A stretch of 64,000 nucleotides of DNA from Malania oleifera (taxonomy: Eukaryota > Streptophyta > Magnoliopsida > Santalales > Ximeniaceae). Below are positions 54,830-64,000 of the stretch, in pieces (the first letter of the stretch is position 1; every line of letters begins with the position of its first letter). Location of the stretch: the NCBI RefSeq assembly GCF_029873635.1, contig NC_080428.1, positions 64,041,957 to 64,105,956 of the forward strand, read 5' to 3'. The translations under genes were made by a program, and so were the position numbers. The notes beneath the pieces were generated by a model, which did no database searches, was not told the origin of the DNA, and was given only the letters and a program-made list of their open reading frames with translations.

Positions 54830-56917
54830 TGTTAGCTTTACTGTAATCCCAAGAGGGAGGGTGAATTGGTATTTTTAAAAATTTATATCTTAGGACAATC
54901 CCCTAACAGTAGTATCACACAACCCTAAGGTCAATCTAGTGTAGATAAATTAAATCAATTTATGGGAAATTAAATTGCACAATTTAATTAACTAAACATG
55001 CACAAGAAAGCTGTAAATAAATATGACACCCAAATGTGTTATCGAGGTTCGGCAAACTGCCTACGTCCCTATCTTGGCTAACAAATACAATGATTACCAC
55101 TATAAGGCTCACTTAACGGGTGGAGCGGCACCTAAACAATCGGGTCAATTAGCATAGGGTTAACCTCAACCTTTACAAACAATCCTTACTGGACTGGATT
55201 ACCGCCCCCTCAGGCCACGCCTAGAATACAACAGTATTTCTCAATAATGAAACTAGTGCAATGATTATACTTTTCAGTAAAGCAGATATGTACCCAATCT
55301 AATCAATACACCATCGAATGATATAATGAAGTAAGCTCAATGTGGTTTAAAGGTGTACTCTCAAATATTTATGCAAATGTTACAGTTAGTGCGTGAGAGT
55401 GAAAAAATGTGATCTTTGTGTCAAAATAATGATTTCAATTACATTGCACAAACAAAGATACTAGCCACACTTGAGATATTTCAACAAATGATTTTTCTCA
55501 AGGTATAAGCCTCAAGAGACATTCAGATTTTGTTTGTAAAAATGGTTTGATCTTTGTGTTCAAAAGATAATGCTAATCAAGGAATATTGCAACAAAGATC
55601 TTTAGAACATAAACAAATATCTCTCCAAGTATTTTTCTCAAACTAAAACACACGAGAGATTTGAAAATGATTTGAAAATATTTTAGCAACCAAAATCGAA
55701 AGAGAACTCCTTAAGATATTGTAATAACGAGGCAACACTCAGAAGCTAAAATGAAGTTTTCTTAGGGAAGACTTATTGATAAAGTCTCCTAAGAAAAACT
55801 TGAGGTCTTGCTCTCAAAAAAAATAATCTCAATTGATCACAAATTGGAGAGAGCAAACCTTTAAAGTAAAAATACTCAATTCACACTTACAAAGGGACTT
55901 TTGGGAATATGGCAAGGTAAGTATGAGTGTAGGTTACTTGGAAGTGAGTATGAAAGATTTTGGATTTCAGAGGATTTTCACTAATCAAGTTTGCTAATTG
56001 GTGTCTATTTTTTTCAAATGAGGGGGGATATATAGTCTGCCCCATAATTATAATCGTTTAGGACACATAGGGTATTATTAGTATTGTTTTAAACCATTTT
56101 AACACAATTAATCCCGTTTAAAAAGTTTAACCGTGGTAAAAATAATTTACCAACCCGAGAGCACCAGTCGACCGGACTTGAGGTTTGGTTGACCCAATGA
56201 CAAAGTTCGGTTGACCGGTCAAAATTTGAATTGAAAGTTTGGTGTACCAGACTAGGGTTCCCAAAGGAGATTTTTCATTTCCATGTGGTTCAGTCGACCG
56301 TGTGGATTTGAATTGAGTGGTTCGGTCGATTGGACAGTTAGCCAAACCCACATGGGGATTCGGTCGACCAGGTGGTTGGCTTAAGCATTAAGTGCGGTCA
56401 ACCGTATGGTCAAATATTTGACCTTGAGGGAGTTCGGTCGACCGGGTGACTTGAAATGGCAGGGTTCGGTCGACCGTGATATGGTCAAACCGTTGACCTG
56501 GTGACCTGTTTGGTCGACTGACAGATTTACATTGTGAAAGTACGGTCTATCGAACATGCATTTTTAATGCATTTCGATTCTATTTTCTGATGCAATCACC
56601 CTATCCTTATAAGCATGTATGTTTATGCATGCATGAGTGTCTTAGGGTCATTTTAGGTCTTTTTCGTTTGAACTTACCTATTATATCATGCATGTGATGC
56701 ATTTAATTATTACAACTCAGATCTTATTTACTATTACAGACCCATATTAAATAATGAATTGAAATACAATACAAACAAAGTCTTCTGGGTCTTCATCCTC
56801 TACTTCTTGTACCATCATTTAGATTTGCTAATTATATACATGCACGTACACTTGAAAACCATCAAATACCTAAGTATTTGTCATTATCAAAATCGGGTGT
56901 GACCTATAAGGTCAACA
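54830..56917 (-). repeat. Sirevirus 3' LTR with palindrome array
   Basis: Plus-strand ends TGTTAGCTTTACTG and AGGTCAACA. Contains the ctacgtccctatcttgg block and, at 56155-56550, about ten CGGTCGACCG palindromes (perfect and degenerate), spaced roughly 30-50 bp. Confidence 0.85.
56155..56550. repeat. array of CGGTCGACCG palindromes
   Basis: Examples: ttcggtcgaccgggtga, ttcggtcgaccgtgata, cagtcgaccgtgtgg. Palindrome-rich Sirevirus LTRs are described in the literature. Function unknown. Confidence 0.85.
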
Positions 56918-57448
56918 TTCTCCCCCTTTTTGATGATGACAAATACACCATGCAAAAAATGGGTATAGCCTTAGAAGGCTCCCCCTAACAATGTGCATTA
57001 TGTAAAAGTATTTTCCTTAAGTGCAACCCAATTTTTGCCTTTTATTCATCTCCCCCTTTGGGCAATAGCAAAGAAGGCTATGAAAGTAATAGCCTTAGGC
57101 AATGGGTATGAATCATTTGTATACAAGATAAGTTTGGAAAAATTTTAGCAGCATGTCGTTTGAAAGTAGGACATTTCCAAAAAAAAATCCTGTATAAAAA
57201 TGACCTGTTTTGAGTTTTTAAGATTTAACAGTTTATCCACAACTACTCAACTCAAACAGTTCCAGTATGATCAATACATAAAACATAAAACCAATCATCA
57301 TCATGCAATAGATATGAGAATTGTACATTGCAAAACATAATCAATTTCATAAAGTCCAAGCCAATGAAAGATATCAATAGTTATATTAGTTGTTAGACTT
57401 TGAAATTATTAGAAAGCTCCCCCTAAGTTTATGCAAACTATGAAATAT

Positions 57449-59059
57449 CTAGGAAGTATTTCTACTATGCATGAGACCTAATTCACGTCTAATTTGTATG
57501 AACCTATCTTCTCGAAGTGGTCTAGTGAAAATGTCCGCCCATTGCTCACCGGTGCATACAAATTCAAGAGCCACATCCCATTTCTGCACATGATCACGAA
57601 GGAAGTGATGTCTAATCTCAATGTATTTTGTTTGTGAATATGAGATAGGATTTTTGGAGATGTTGATTGCACTAGTATTATCACATTTAATCGGGATTGT
57701 ATCATAGTGCAATCCAAAGTCCATAAGTTGTTGTTTGATATAAAGAGTTTGAGCATAACAACTTCCATCTGCAATATATTCTACTTCGGTTGTGGATAAG
57801 ACAACTGAGTTTTGTTTCTTGAAAAACCAAGAAACAAAAGATTGCCCTAAATAGTGACAAGTGCCGCTAGTACTCTTCCTACCAACCTTACTACCGGCAA
57901 AGTCAACATTAGTATAACTCACAATCTCAAAGGTAGTTTGCTTAGGGTGCCATAAGCCTAACTCTATAGTTCCAACTGGATACCTAAGGATTCGTTTAAC
58001 AGCTAATAGATGAGATTCCTTCGGAGCGGCCTGAAACCTAGCACACATGCACACACTAAACATAATATCAAGCCTACTAGCAGTGAGATATAGAAGACTT
58101 ACAATCATGCCACAATACAATTTCACATCAACAAGAATCCCTTGCCCATCTTTATCAAGTTTAATATAAGAACTCATAGGGGTACCAAGAATTTTACAAT
58201 CTTCCATATTAAATTTCTTTAGCAAGTCCCTAACATATTTTGATTGGCATATGAAAGTTCCATATTTAACTTGTTTAATTTTCCTTCTTAAACAGAAACT
58301 AAGCTCACCCATCATGCTCATTTCAAATTCACTTTGCATGCATTTGGAAAACTTATTACACAACTCATCTTTGGCTGCTCCAAAAATGATATCGTCAACA
58401 TAAATTTAAATTAGGAGCATATCATCATTTTTGGATTTGATGAAAAGTATAGTATTAATCGTGCCACGAGAAAACCCATTTTCTAGAAGAAAACCGCTAA
58501 GCCTCTCACACCAAGTTCTAGGAGCTTGTTTCAATCCATACAAGGCCTTAGACAACCGGTATACATGATCTGGATATTTATGATTTTCAAAATTGGGCGG
58601 TTGTTATACATATACTTCTTCATTAATATAGTCATTTAGAAAAGCGCGACATCCATTTGAAACAATTTAAAATTTTTAAAAGCTACATAAACAAGTAGCA
58701 TACGAATGACTTCCATCCTAGCAACGGGAGCATAAGTTTCATCAAAATCAATTCCCTCTTCCTGATTATAACTCTGGGCAACTAGTCTAACCTTATTTCT
58801 AGTTACTATCCCATTCTCATCTTTCTTATTTATTATATACCCATTTAGTTCCAATAATTGTATGATCATTAGGCCTAGGAACTAAGGTCCACACTTTACT
58901 TCTTTCAAATTGATTAAGTTCTTCTTGCATGGAAATCACCCAAGACTCATCCTCTATGGCTTCTTTGATATTTTTAGGTTCTTCTTGAGACAAGAAAGAA
59001 GAATGACTCAATAGGTTCTTCAAGGAAGATCTTGTGACTACACCACGAGATGGTTCACC
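57449..59059 (-). pseudogene. Sirevirus RT and RNase H, broken
   Basis: The RT start at 58826-59059 ([35 protein letters not shown]) is followed by 58636-58869 ([34 protein letters not shown]). A gap of frame changes follows, then YVDDIIFGAAKDELCNKF at about 58405 behind a TAA. The long frame 57449-58363 ends RT and holds RNase H (YTNVDFAGSKVGRKSTSGTC, VVLSTTEVEYIADG, IKCDNTSAINISKN, TKYIEIRHHFLRDHVQ) to its stop. Catalytic YVDD and DNTSA are kept. At least one stop and two frameshifts. Confidence 0.88.
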
Positions 59060-61912
59060 TGTCGACACCCCAATTTTAACCAGGCTATCCCAATGAAACC
59101 CAACGAAACAGGAGCTGACTTTGAGCCCTGAATGACCCCAAGTTTTGGAATTAAGACCCTAATCCTTCGATTGAGTCCTTCTAATCTCAGTCGAATCTAT
59201 AAAAAGTCAAAAATATGGTTTGGAGTTGAGTCTTGTAAATATTCGGTCCAAATCTTAGGTTTTAGGCTAGTTGTTATGATTTGTTTATGGTAATTTTAAT
59301 TTACTATTTTAGTTGCAAATTTAAGCTTGGTTGTTGTATGGAACCCTTGGTTCCAAAATTAATTCCCCCTTTTAGGTATTAGGGTGTGAATCGTAGGAGT
59401 CCAAAGGTTGATACTGCAAGTTTCTAAACCATTTTTTTCCTTAGCCGAGCCACGTAGCTTCCAAATTCATTGAAGATTAGACTTTAGGGTCCCCTAATTT
59501 CAGAATCTTTGCTCTTCTAAATAAGTTAAGAGTCCTTTTTCCAAAAGTCTCAATTTTAGTTTCAAAAACCAATAGAGTCCTCGTGAAGTGGTCTTTCAAA
59601 TTTAAATTTGTAATAAATTTAACTCTCAAAAAAAAAAAAATTCAATATGGAATCCTCATATTAGATTAAGAGTGGTCCTTTAATTTCAAAGCCATTTTTA
59701 TTTTTGATAAGTTCAGATTTTAATTACAAACCCAAAAATTAGTTCAGAGACCTCATAATGAATTGAATGTGGTTCTTTGATTCCAAAGTCAGTGTTCTTC
59801 ATAATAAATTTAGGTCCCATCCTTAAGTTTTAATTGTATTTTCAAAACCTAGGGTTTAGTTAATTAAGTCTTTTAAGTTTCCATGCAAAGCCTTAACCTA
59901 TTTGGAAATTGGGTCTTAATTTTAGAATAGGTCATATTCAGGTTATTAAAATTCATATTTACTATTCTATTGGTGTTTAAACTAGGTCAACTAAATTTTT
60001 GGTTATTGGTCAAAATCCAAAATGGGGAAATGTCACAAGGTGTGTGTGCACGTGTGAAGCACCTGCACACAAGCAAGCACACGAAGGAGAATAAAGCAGT
60101 TAATAAGATGTACAAGTTGATGTTACAGGGAAGAATGCTCGGGGTACATACAGGATACATCAGCCAAAAGAAAACTAAAAACAAAAAATGTAAATACAAA
60201 ATAAAAATCAAAATACAAATAACAGATTCCATGCCCTCCTCTCCTACACTGCCATCTGGAAACACCACTCCAGTCCCCTGTGCACAAGAGAAACAAGAGG
60301 AGAAAATCAGTTAGTAGTAGAGAAAGGAAATATAAAATAAAATGAAATAAGAAATACCCTACTCACCAGTCTGATGCTGCTAGCTGGAGGCCTCCAAAAT
60401 GCCTGCAAGTCTCATGCTGCCAACTAGAAGTCTCCAAAATGCCTACAAGTCCCAGCATGCCACCTAGGTAATTTGTCTGAGCACAAGAGAAACAAATCAG
60501 AAATTCATAAAGGGGAAAATCACATGACGATTGTAAAAAGGGAAATATTCCAACTATGACAGTCAGTTATAGGGGAAATTGGTGCCAAATGGGTAGCCTG
60601 ACCTCCCTATAAATAGGAAGGTTCCCGCACTGTGGTGGAGGGGGGCTTAGAAAAGCAAGAAAACCCTACGAAAATAGAAACACCCCTCAGAGAGTATTGA
60701 AACCCTGTTAAAATTGAGAGAAGTTCAAAAGGGAGGGGAGGTTTTGCTAATTTGAAAGAAAATGGGGAGTATAGAAGTTCTGTCGAATTTGGTAGTTGAA
60801 ACCCAGAGGAGGGAAGAAGGAGAAGGCGTAGACAAATTAACCAAGAGACACCCCTCAGTGTTCCCTTATTTAGATCTCGAGGCTCATTTTAGAAGTTCCC
60901 AAACCACCCATCCATCAGATGCCAGACCAAGCACTAGAGCTCAATCTTAGACAGACACAGAGGCCAGAGAAGAAGACTAGAGGAGGAAACAGGAGAAGGG
61001 TAAAAATTCTAAGCTTTCATTCTCGAATTGCTCAAATTCACCCGATAATTACGTATGCAGAATTTGAGTGCAGGTACCTTCCTTCGGATTCAAGGTCGGG
61101 TTTGAACCTGAACTTAGAATTGCTTTAAGTTTGGATCCTAATCCCTTGATCAGTACTTGAACCCATCTTTGGGTCCAAAATTGAATCCCAATTTGAGTCC
61201 GGACCCCGACCTGTCTATGCTTTAAAACCCAAACCTGAGTTTGGAGTTCGGTGTGCTGAATCAGGGTTACCTGTGAACCGGGCCACTTTTAAAATATAAC
61301 TGAGCCTTACCTTTGTTTTAAAGAAAAATGAGCCCAATACCCAATTTTTTATTACAAAGAACAGGAACTATTTATATTTAAAAGTATGTTCACATAGAAA
61401 GCTTATTTTAAAAGGTATAGGTGTGAGTTATGATATGTTTTACATTGAAATGCCATCACAATTATAGTTGAATTAATAATTATTTTATTCAAGTAAAACT
61501 CATTTGTCACACACTTGTTGTAATTTATTCCGTCTTACTGAGAGGTGTCTTACCCTAGAATTCCAAACATTTCAGGTGATCCCGATAGATGTGCGGAGCG
61601 AGCACCGAGATAAAGGGGACTTTAGTATGCCCTAGCTATAAGGTAAGTTTTTGAGTTGGGAGTTATGTTTTTGGGTATGTCCCTAGGACATTGGGTTTCT
61701 TTTGGGAGTTGTATGTGTATATTTTGGGAAATACTGAAACTCTGGTATTGTAAATAAGGTTAAAGTGTTTTTATGTTTTCCGCTGCATAGATGGTATGTA
61801 TTATAATAGGTATCCTCGAGTACCACTCTGGGTTCGAGACGTTATAGTGAATAGTATTATGGATATCAGAGTAATAATATATATAAATGGTAATAATTTT
61901 GGGGTCATTACA
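59060..61912 (+). repeat. gypsy LTR (2853 bp), sense
   Basis: Starts TGTCGACACCCC and ends GGGGTCATTACA. It has CCTATAAATAGGAAG (60615-60629) as promoter and, near the end, tcttactgagaggtgtctta and ggttcgagacgttatagtg, the sense version of motifs seen inverted in the other gypsy LTRs. The flanks TCACC and CCGAG do not match and no primer-binding site follows, so it is a solo LTR with a later rearrangement. The 114-codon frame at 59970 is not a recognised gene. Confidence 0.75.
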
Positions 61913-62198
61913 CCGAGTCCCCATTAAGATTGGTGATTATGAGGATGAGATTTGGTGTGATGCCCTACCCATGGACATTGCCCATATTTTGTTAGGATGA
62001 CCTTGGTTGTATGATTTGGATGTCTCACATAATGGGTGTGCCAACACTTATTCATTTAGGTGTAATGGCAAGAGAATTGTTTTGAATCCATTAGAGCTAA
62101 AAGGTGAGAAAAAGTAGAAGGAAAAGACAAAAAACTAGTGGAAAATCATTGAATATCATGAGTAAAAAGTAGTTTGAGCAGGAGAGTCGAGATATACA
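61913..62198 (+). pseudogene. gypsy protease-region fragment
   Basis: Encodes DEIWCDALPMDIAHILLG, a stop where Arg is usual, PWLYDLDVSHNGCANTYSF and GKRIVLNPLELKGEK. This is the end of the gypsy protease and linker to RT. Two further stops follow. Bounded by LTR sequence on both sides. Confidence 0.8.
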
Positions 62199-63368
62199 TG
62201 TAAGGACCCGAACTCGAATGGGTTCCTACATATAAATTTTTCAGCGGACGCAAATAAATCTAAATTATTTTCATTATCAGAGCACTAATTAGCTTTATTA
62301 CAAATATATGTCTCAACTATTAAAATGCAAATTTCTAAAATTCTAAAATATACAAACATATTCTAAATTGTATTATGCTAAATTTTTATCCTACTTAGCT
62401 CTTTCTATTCCCGCTCATGTACTTGCTACGCCATATTTCTAGTACACTTTTTAAAATGATTTGAAATATAAAATAATGATTAGGATGAGACGACGCTCAG
62501 TAAGTAAATAAGATTATTATTAGTGTGTGACCAAAATGAGCTTTCATAATACTTTAATTTCGTAAAATAATATTCAATATTATAACTTCAAAACTGTTTT
62601 AAAAATAAATGTAAATTTAAAAATTTCTGTATAAAACTTTTACTATCGTCTATAGCAGTAAAATTTTATAATCATATACTATAGCTGTTAAACTGAATTT
62701 TTTAACTTTTAAAACTATAACTATAATACTCAATCATGTATACATATGCATATATACTTTTCCTTATTAAATCATTATCTAGGCACAAAAATGCCCCCAT
62801 TCACATAAACATATACTTTTCATTCAATTCACCAATAGCTCCGTATACGTAATTAAATATGTATATACATGTACTGTAAAAAAAACCACCCTTAGGCCTG
62901 TTAATCATAAGTCATGTTTACCCCTATGACTGGGTTGTGCGGTCCGAAGACTGGACTTAGCTGGCTGGCCGACCAAACTAAATCAACATACATCATCATT
63001 AAGTGAGATTTTTCCTATTAAACTCCGGTCCGACCCAGGTGTGCACTTAAGAGAAATTAACTACCATATACAATCACTCTGTAAACAGTGTGGGTGCACT
63101 CTGATCCATTTAAACTTTAAGTTACGGTACCGAGCATTCGTAATTTTCTGTATCATCTGAGCCATAATGGGTTTTAAAATATTTTTATTATATAATTTCT
63201 ACAATTAAAATAATATCATGAAAATCTCATTTTTACTCATATTTTCGTGATATATGCAACATAAAAAAATCAACTCATGTAATCTTTACTCATATTTTCG
63301 TGAAATATGCAACGTATAAACTCATGCCACCCAATTTTTGTGTTAAAAATATTTTTTTGAATAAAAAT
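62199..63368 (-). repeat. gypsy LTR fragment, antisense
   Basis: Starts TGTAAGGACCCGAACTC. Contains gagacgacgctcagtaag and cgaccaaactaaatc, diagnostic of the same LTR superfamily as 18787-20766. Interrupted at 63369. Confidence 0.75.
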
Positions 63369-64000
63369 TGTTAGCTTTGGTGTATTCCCAAGGGGGGGGG
63401 GTGAATTGGAATTTAAGACTTTTTCTCCTAGGTTAAACTAGTTCAGCAACAGTACATTCACAACCTAGGTTTATCTACCCAAATGCGCAGATAAGTATAA
63501 TATGCAGAATTTAAATTATGCGCATCATTCACACAATTACATACACGTGCGGTGAATATAAAATACAAAAATATAAAAAGACACATTATATGTTATCGAG
63601 GTTCGACCAACTGTGCCTACGTCCCCACCTCTAACTCATAAGCCCAAGGATTCCACTAATGCTCACTTAAAGGGTGGAGTGACACCGATTACAACCAGGT
63701 CAATTATCACAGGGCTGATCTCAACCTTAACCAGGTCAATTAAGGGGCTAACCTCAACCAACACACGTTGCTAGGATGACGCACCTAACTTTCCTAACCG
63801 GGTCTAAGCCAATCCGGGACTATTTCAAAGGGCTAGTCTCACTCTTCAGGCCCGTGCCTGGAAATACAACAGTATTTGAAATACAACGAAATGGTACAGT
63901 GATTATGCTTTCATATAAAGTAGATGTGTACCTAGATACGCGCACTATACTTAATCAATCAAATGCACATCAACAATGTAGGTAAATGTAAGCTCAGTGA
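63369..64000 (-). repeat. Sirevirus-type LTR, antisense, runs off the window
   Basis: Starts TGTTAGCTTTGGTGTATTCC, then a G-run and gtgaattgg. Contains gttcgaccaactgtgccta and an extra copy of the aaccaggtcaatt block at about 63694-63750. Aligns with 54830-55450. Confidence 0.82.

Larger units (their letters stand above)
54830..59059 (-). mobile_element. Sirevirus-type copia, 3' half
   Basis: A 2088-bp 3' LTR (54830-56917), a polypurine tract (minus AAAAAGGGGGAGA, 56919-56931) and RNase H plus RT reading leftward. It is cut at 59059 within the RT leader by another LTR; gag, protease and integrase are absent. Clade is supported by the RT/RNase H text and by the tcatcatcaaaaaggggg motif before the LTR. 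Confidence 0.88.

Noticed and set aside
59970..60314. 114-codon frame as a host gene
   Set aside because: Lies inside a 2.85-kb LTR, has lysine-rich low-complexity text and an equally long frame on the other strand.

Overview
This window is nuclear DNA of a flowering plant, almost certainly a eudicot. It is AT-rich and full of microsatellites, plant Ty1-copia, Ty3-gypsy and LINE remnants, and an intronless copy of the plant 40S ribosomal protein S3a gene. I see no bacterial-type gene organisation and no intact host protein-coding gene in the 64 kb. Species cannot be named from the sequence alone.

The non-transposon DNA between about 2.2 and 54.8 kb is one locus amplified into at least nine related units, all in the same direction. 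A complete unit holds, read on the minus strand, a conserved upstream block, a TATA box (TATAAATA), and then up to four successive imperfect stem-loops with stems of about 33-38 bp and loops of about 25-60 nt. The stems share the core GTTCATGGCAAGTCACCC. Several units keep pairing through compensatory changes in both arms. This looks like a polycistronic microRNA-type (or other foldback) precursor that I do not recognise. Units: A (hairpins 3709-4038), B (promoter 6184-6535, hairpins replaced by an RPS3A retrocopy), X (flank only, 14102-14555), C (16964-17612, most complete), D (18545-18786 plus 26256-26470), E (30637-30825 plus 34955-35130), F (39101-39590), G (49126-49615, near-identical copy of F) and H (52223-52846).

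Layout from left to right. 1-589 is a Sirevirus-type copia LTR end. About 945-1850 is a decayed Retrofit/Ale-like copia gag-protease. 2.2-5.3 kb is unit A. 5376-6137 is the RPS3A pseudogene joined to unit B. 7447-8677 is a Tat/Ogre-like LTR fragment holding a complete but mutated copia (8678-14069, duplication GTAAC). 14.1-18.5 kb holds units X and C. Unit D is split by a chromovirus gypsy element (18787-26255, duplication CAATG), which itself holds a solo LTR (22631-25091). A compact chromovirus (26499-30636, duplication CCATG) follows. Unit E is split by a 5'-truncated L1-type LINE (30826-34941, duplication TGTAGCCTCATAT). Unit F runs from 37173 to 40722. A pile of LTR fragments and a rearranged copia (40723-47136) separates it from its copy, unit G (47137-50290). 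Unit H ends near 54781. The rest is a Sirevirus 3' half (54830-59059), a gypsy LTR (59060-61912), a gypsy protease-region fragment, another gypsy LTR (62199-63368) and a Sirevirus LTR running off the end.

Nothing here works as an operon. The genes that can be read are retrotransposon polyproteins (gag, protease, integrase, reverse transcriptase, RNase H), nearly all broken by stops, frameshifts or deletions. The likely functional content is the hairpin RNA family. Several of its promoters were hit by insertions close to the TATA box (gypsy in D, LINE in E) or lost the box (B), leaving A, C, F, G and H as the candidates for expression.
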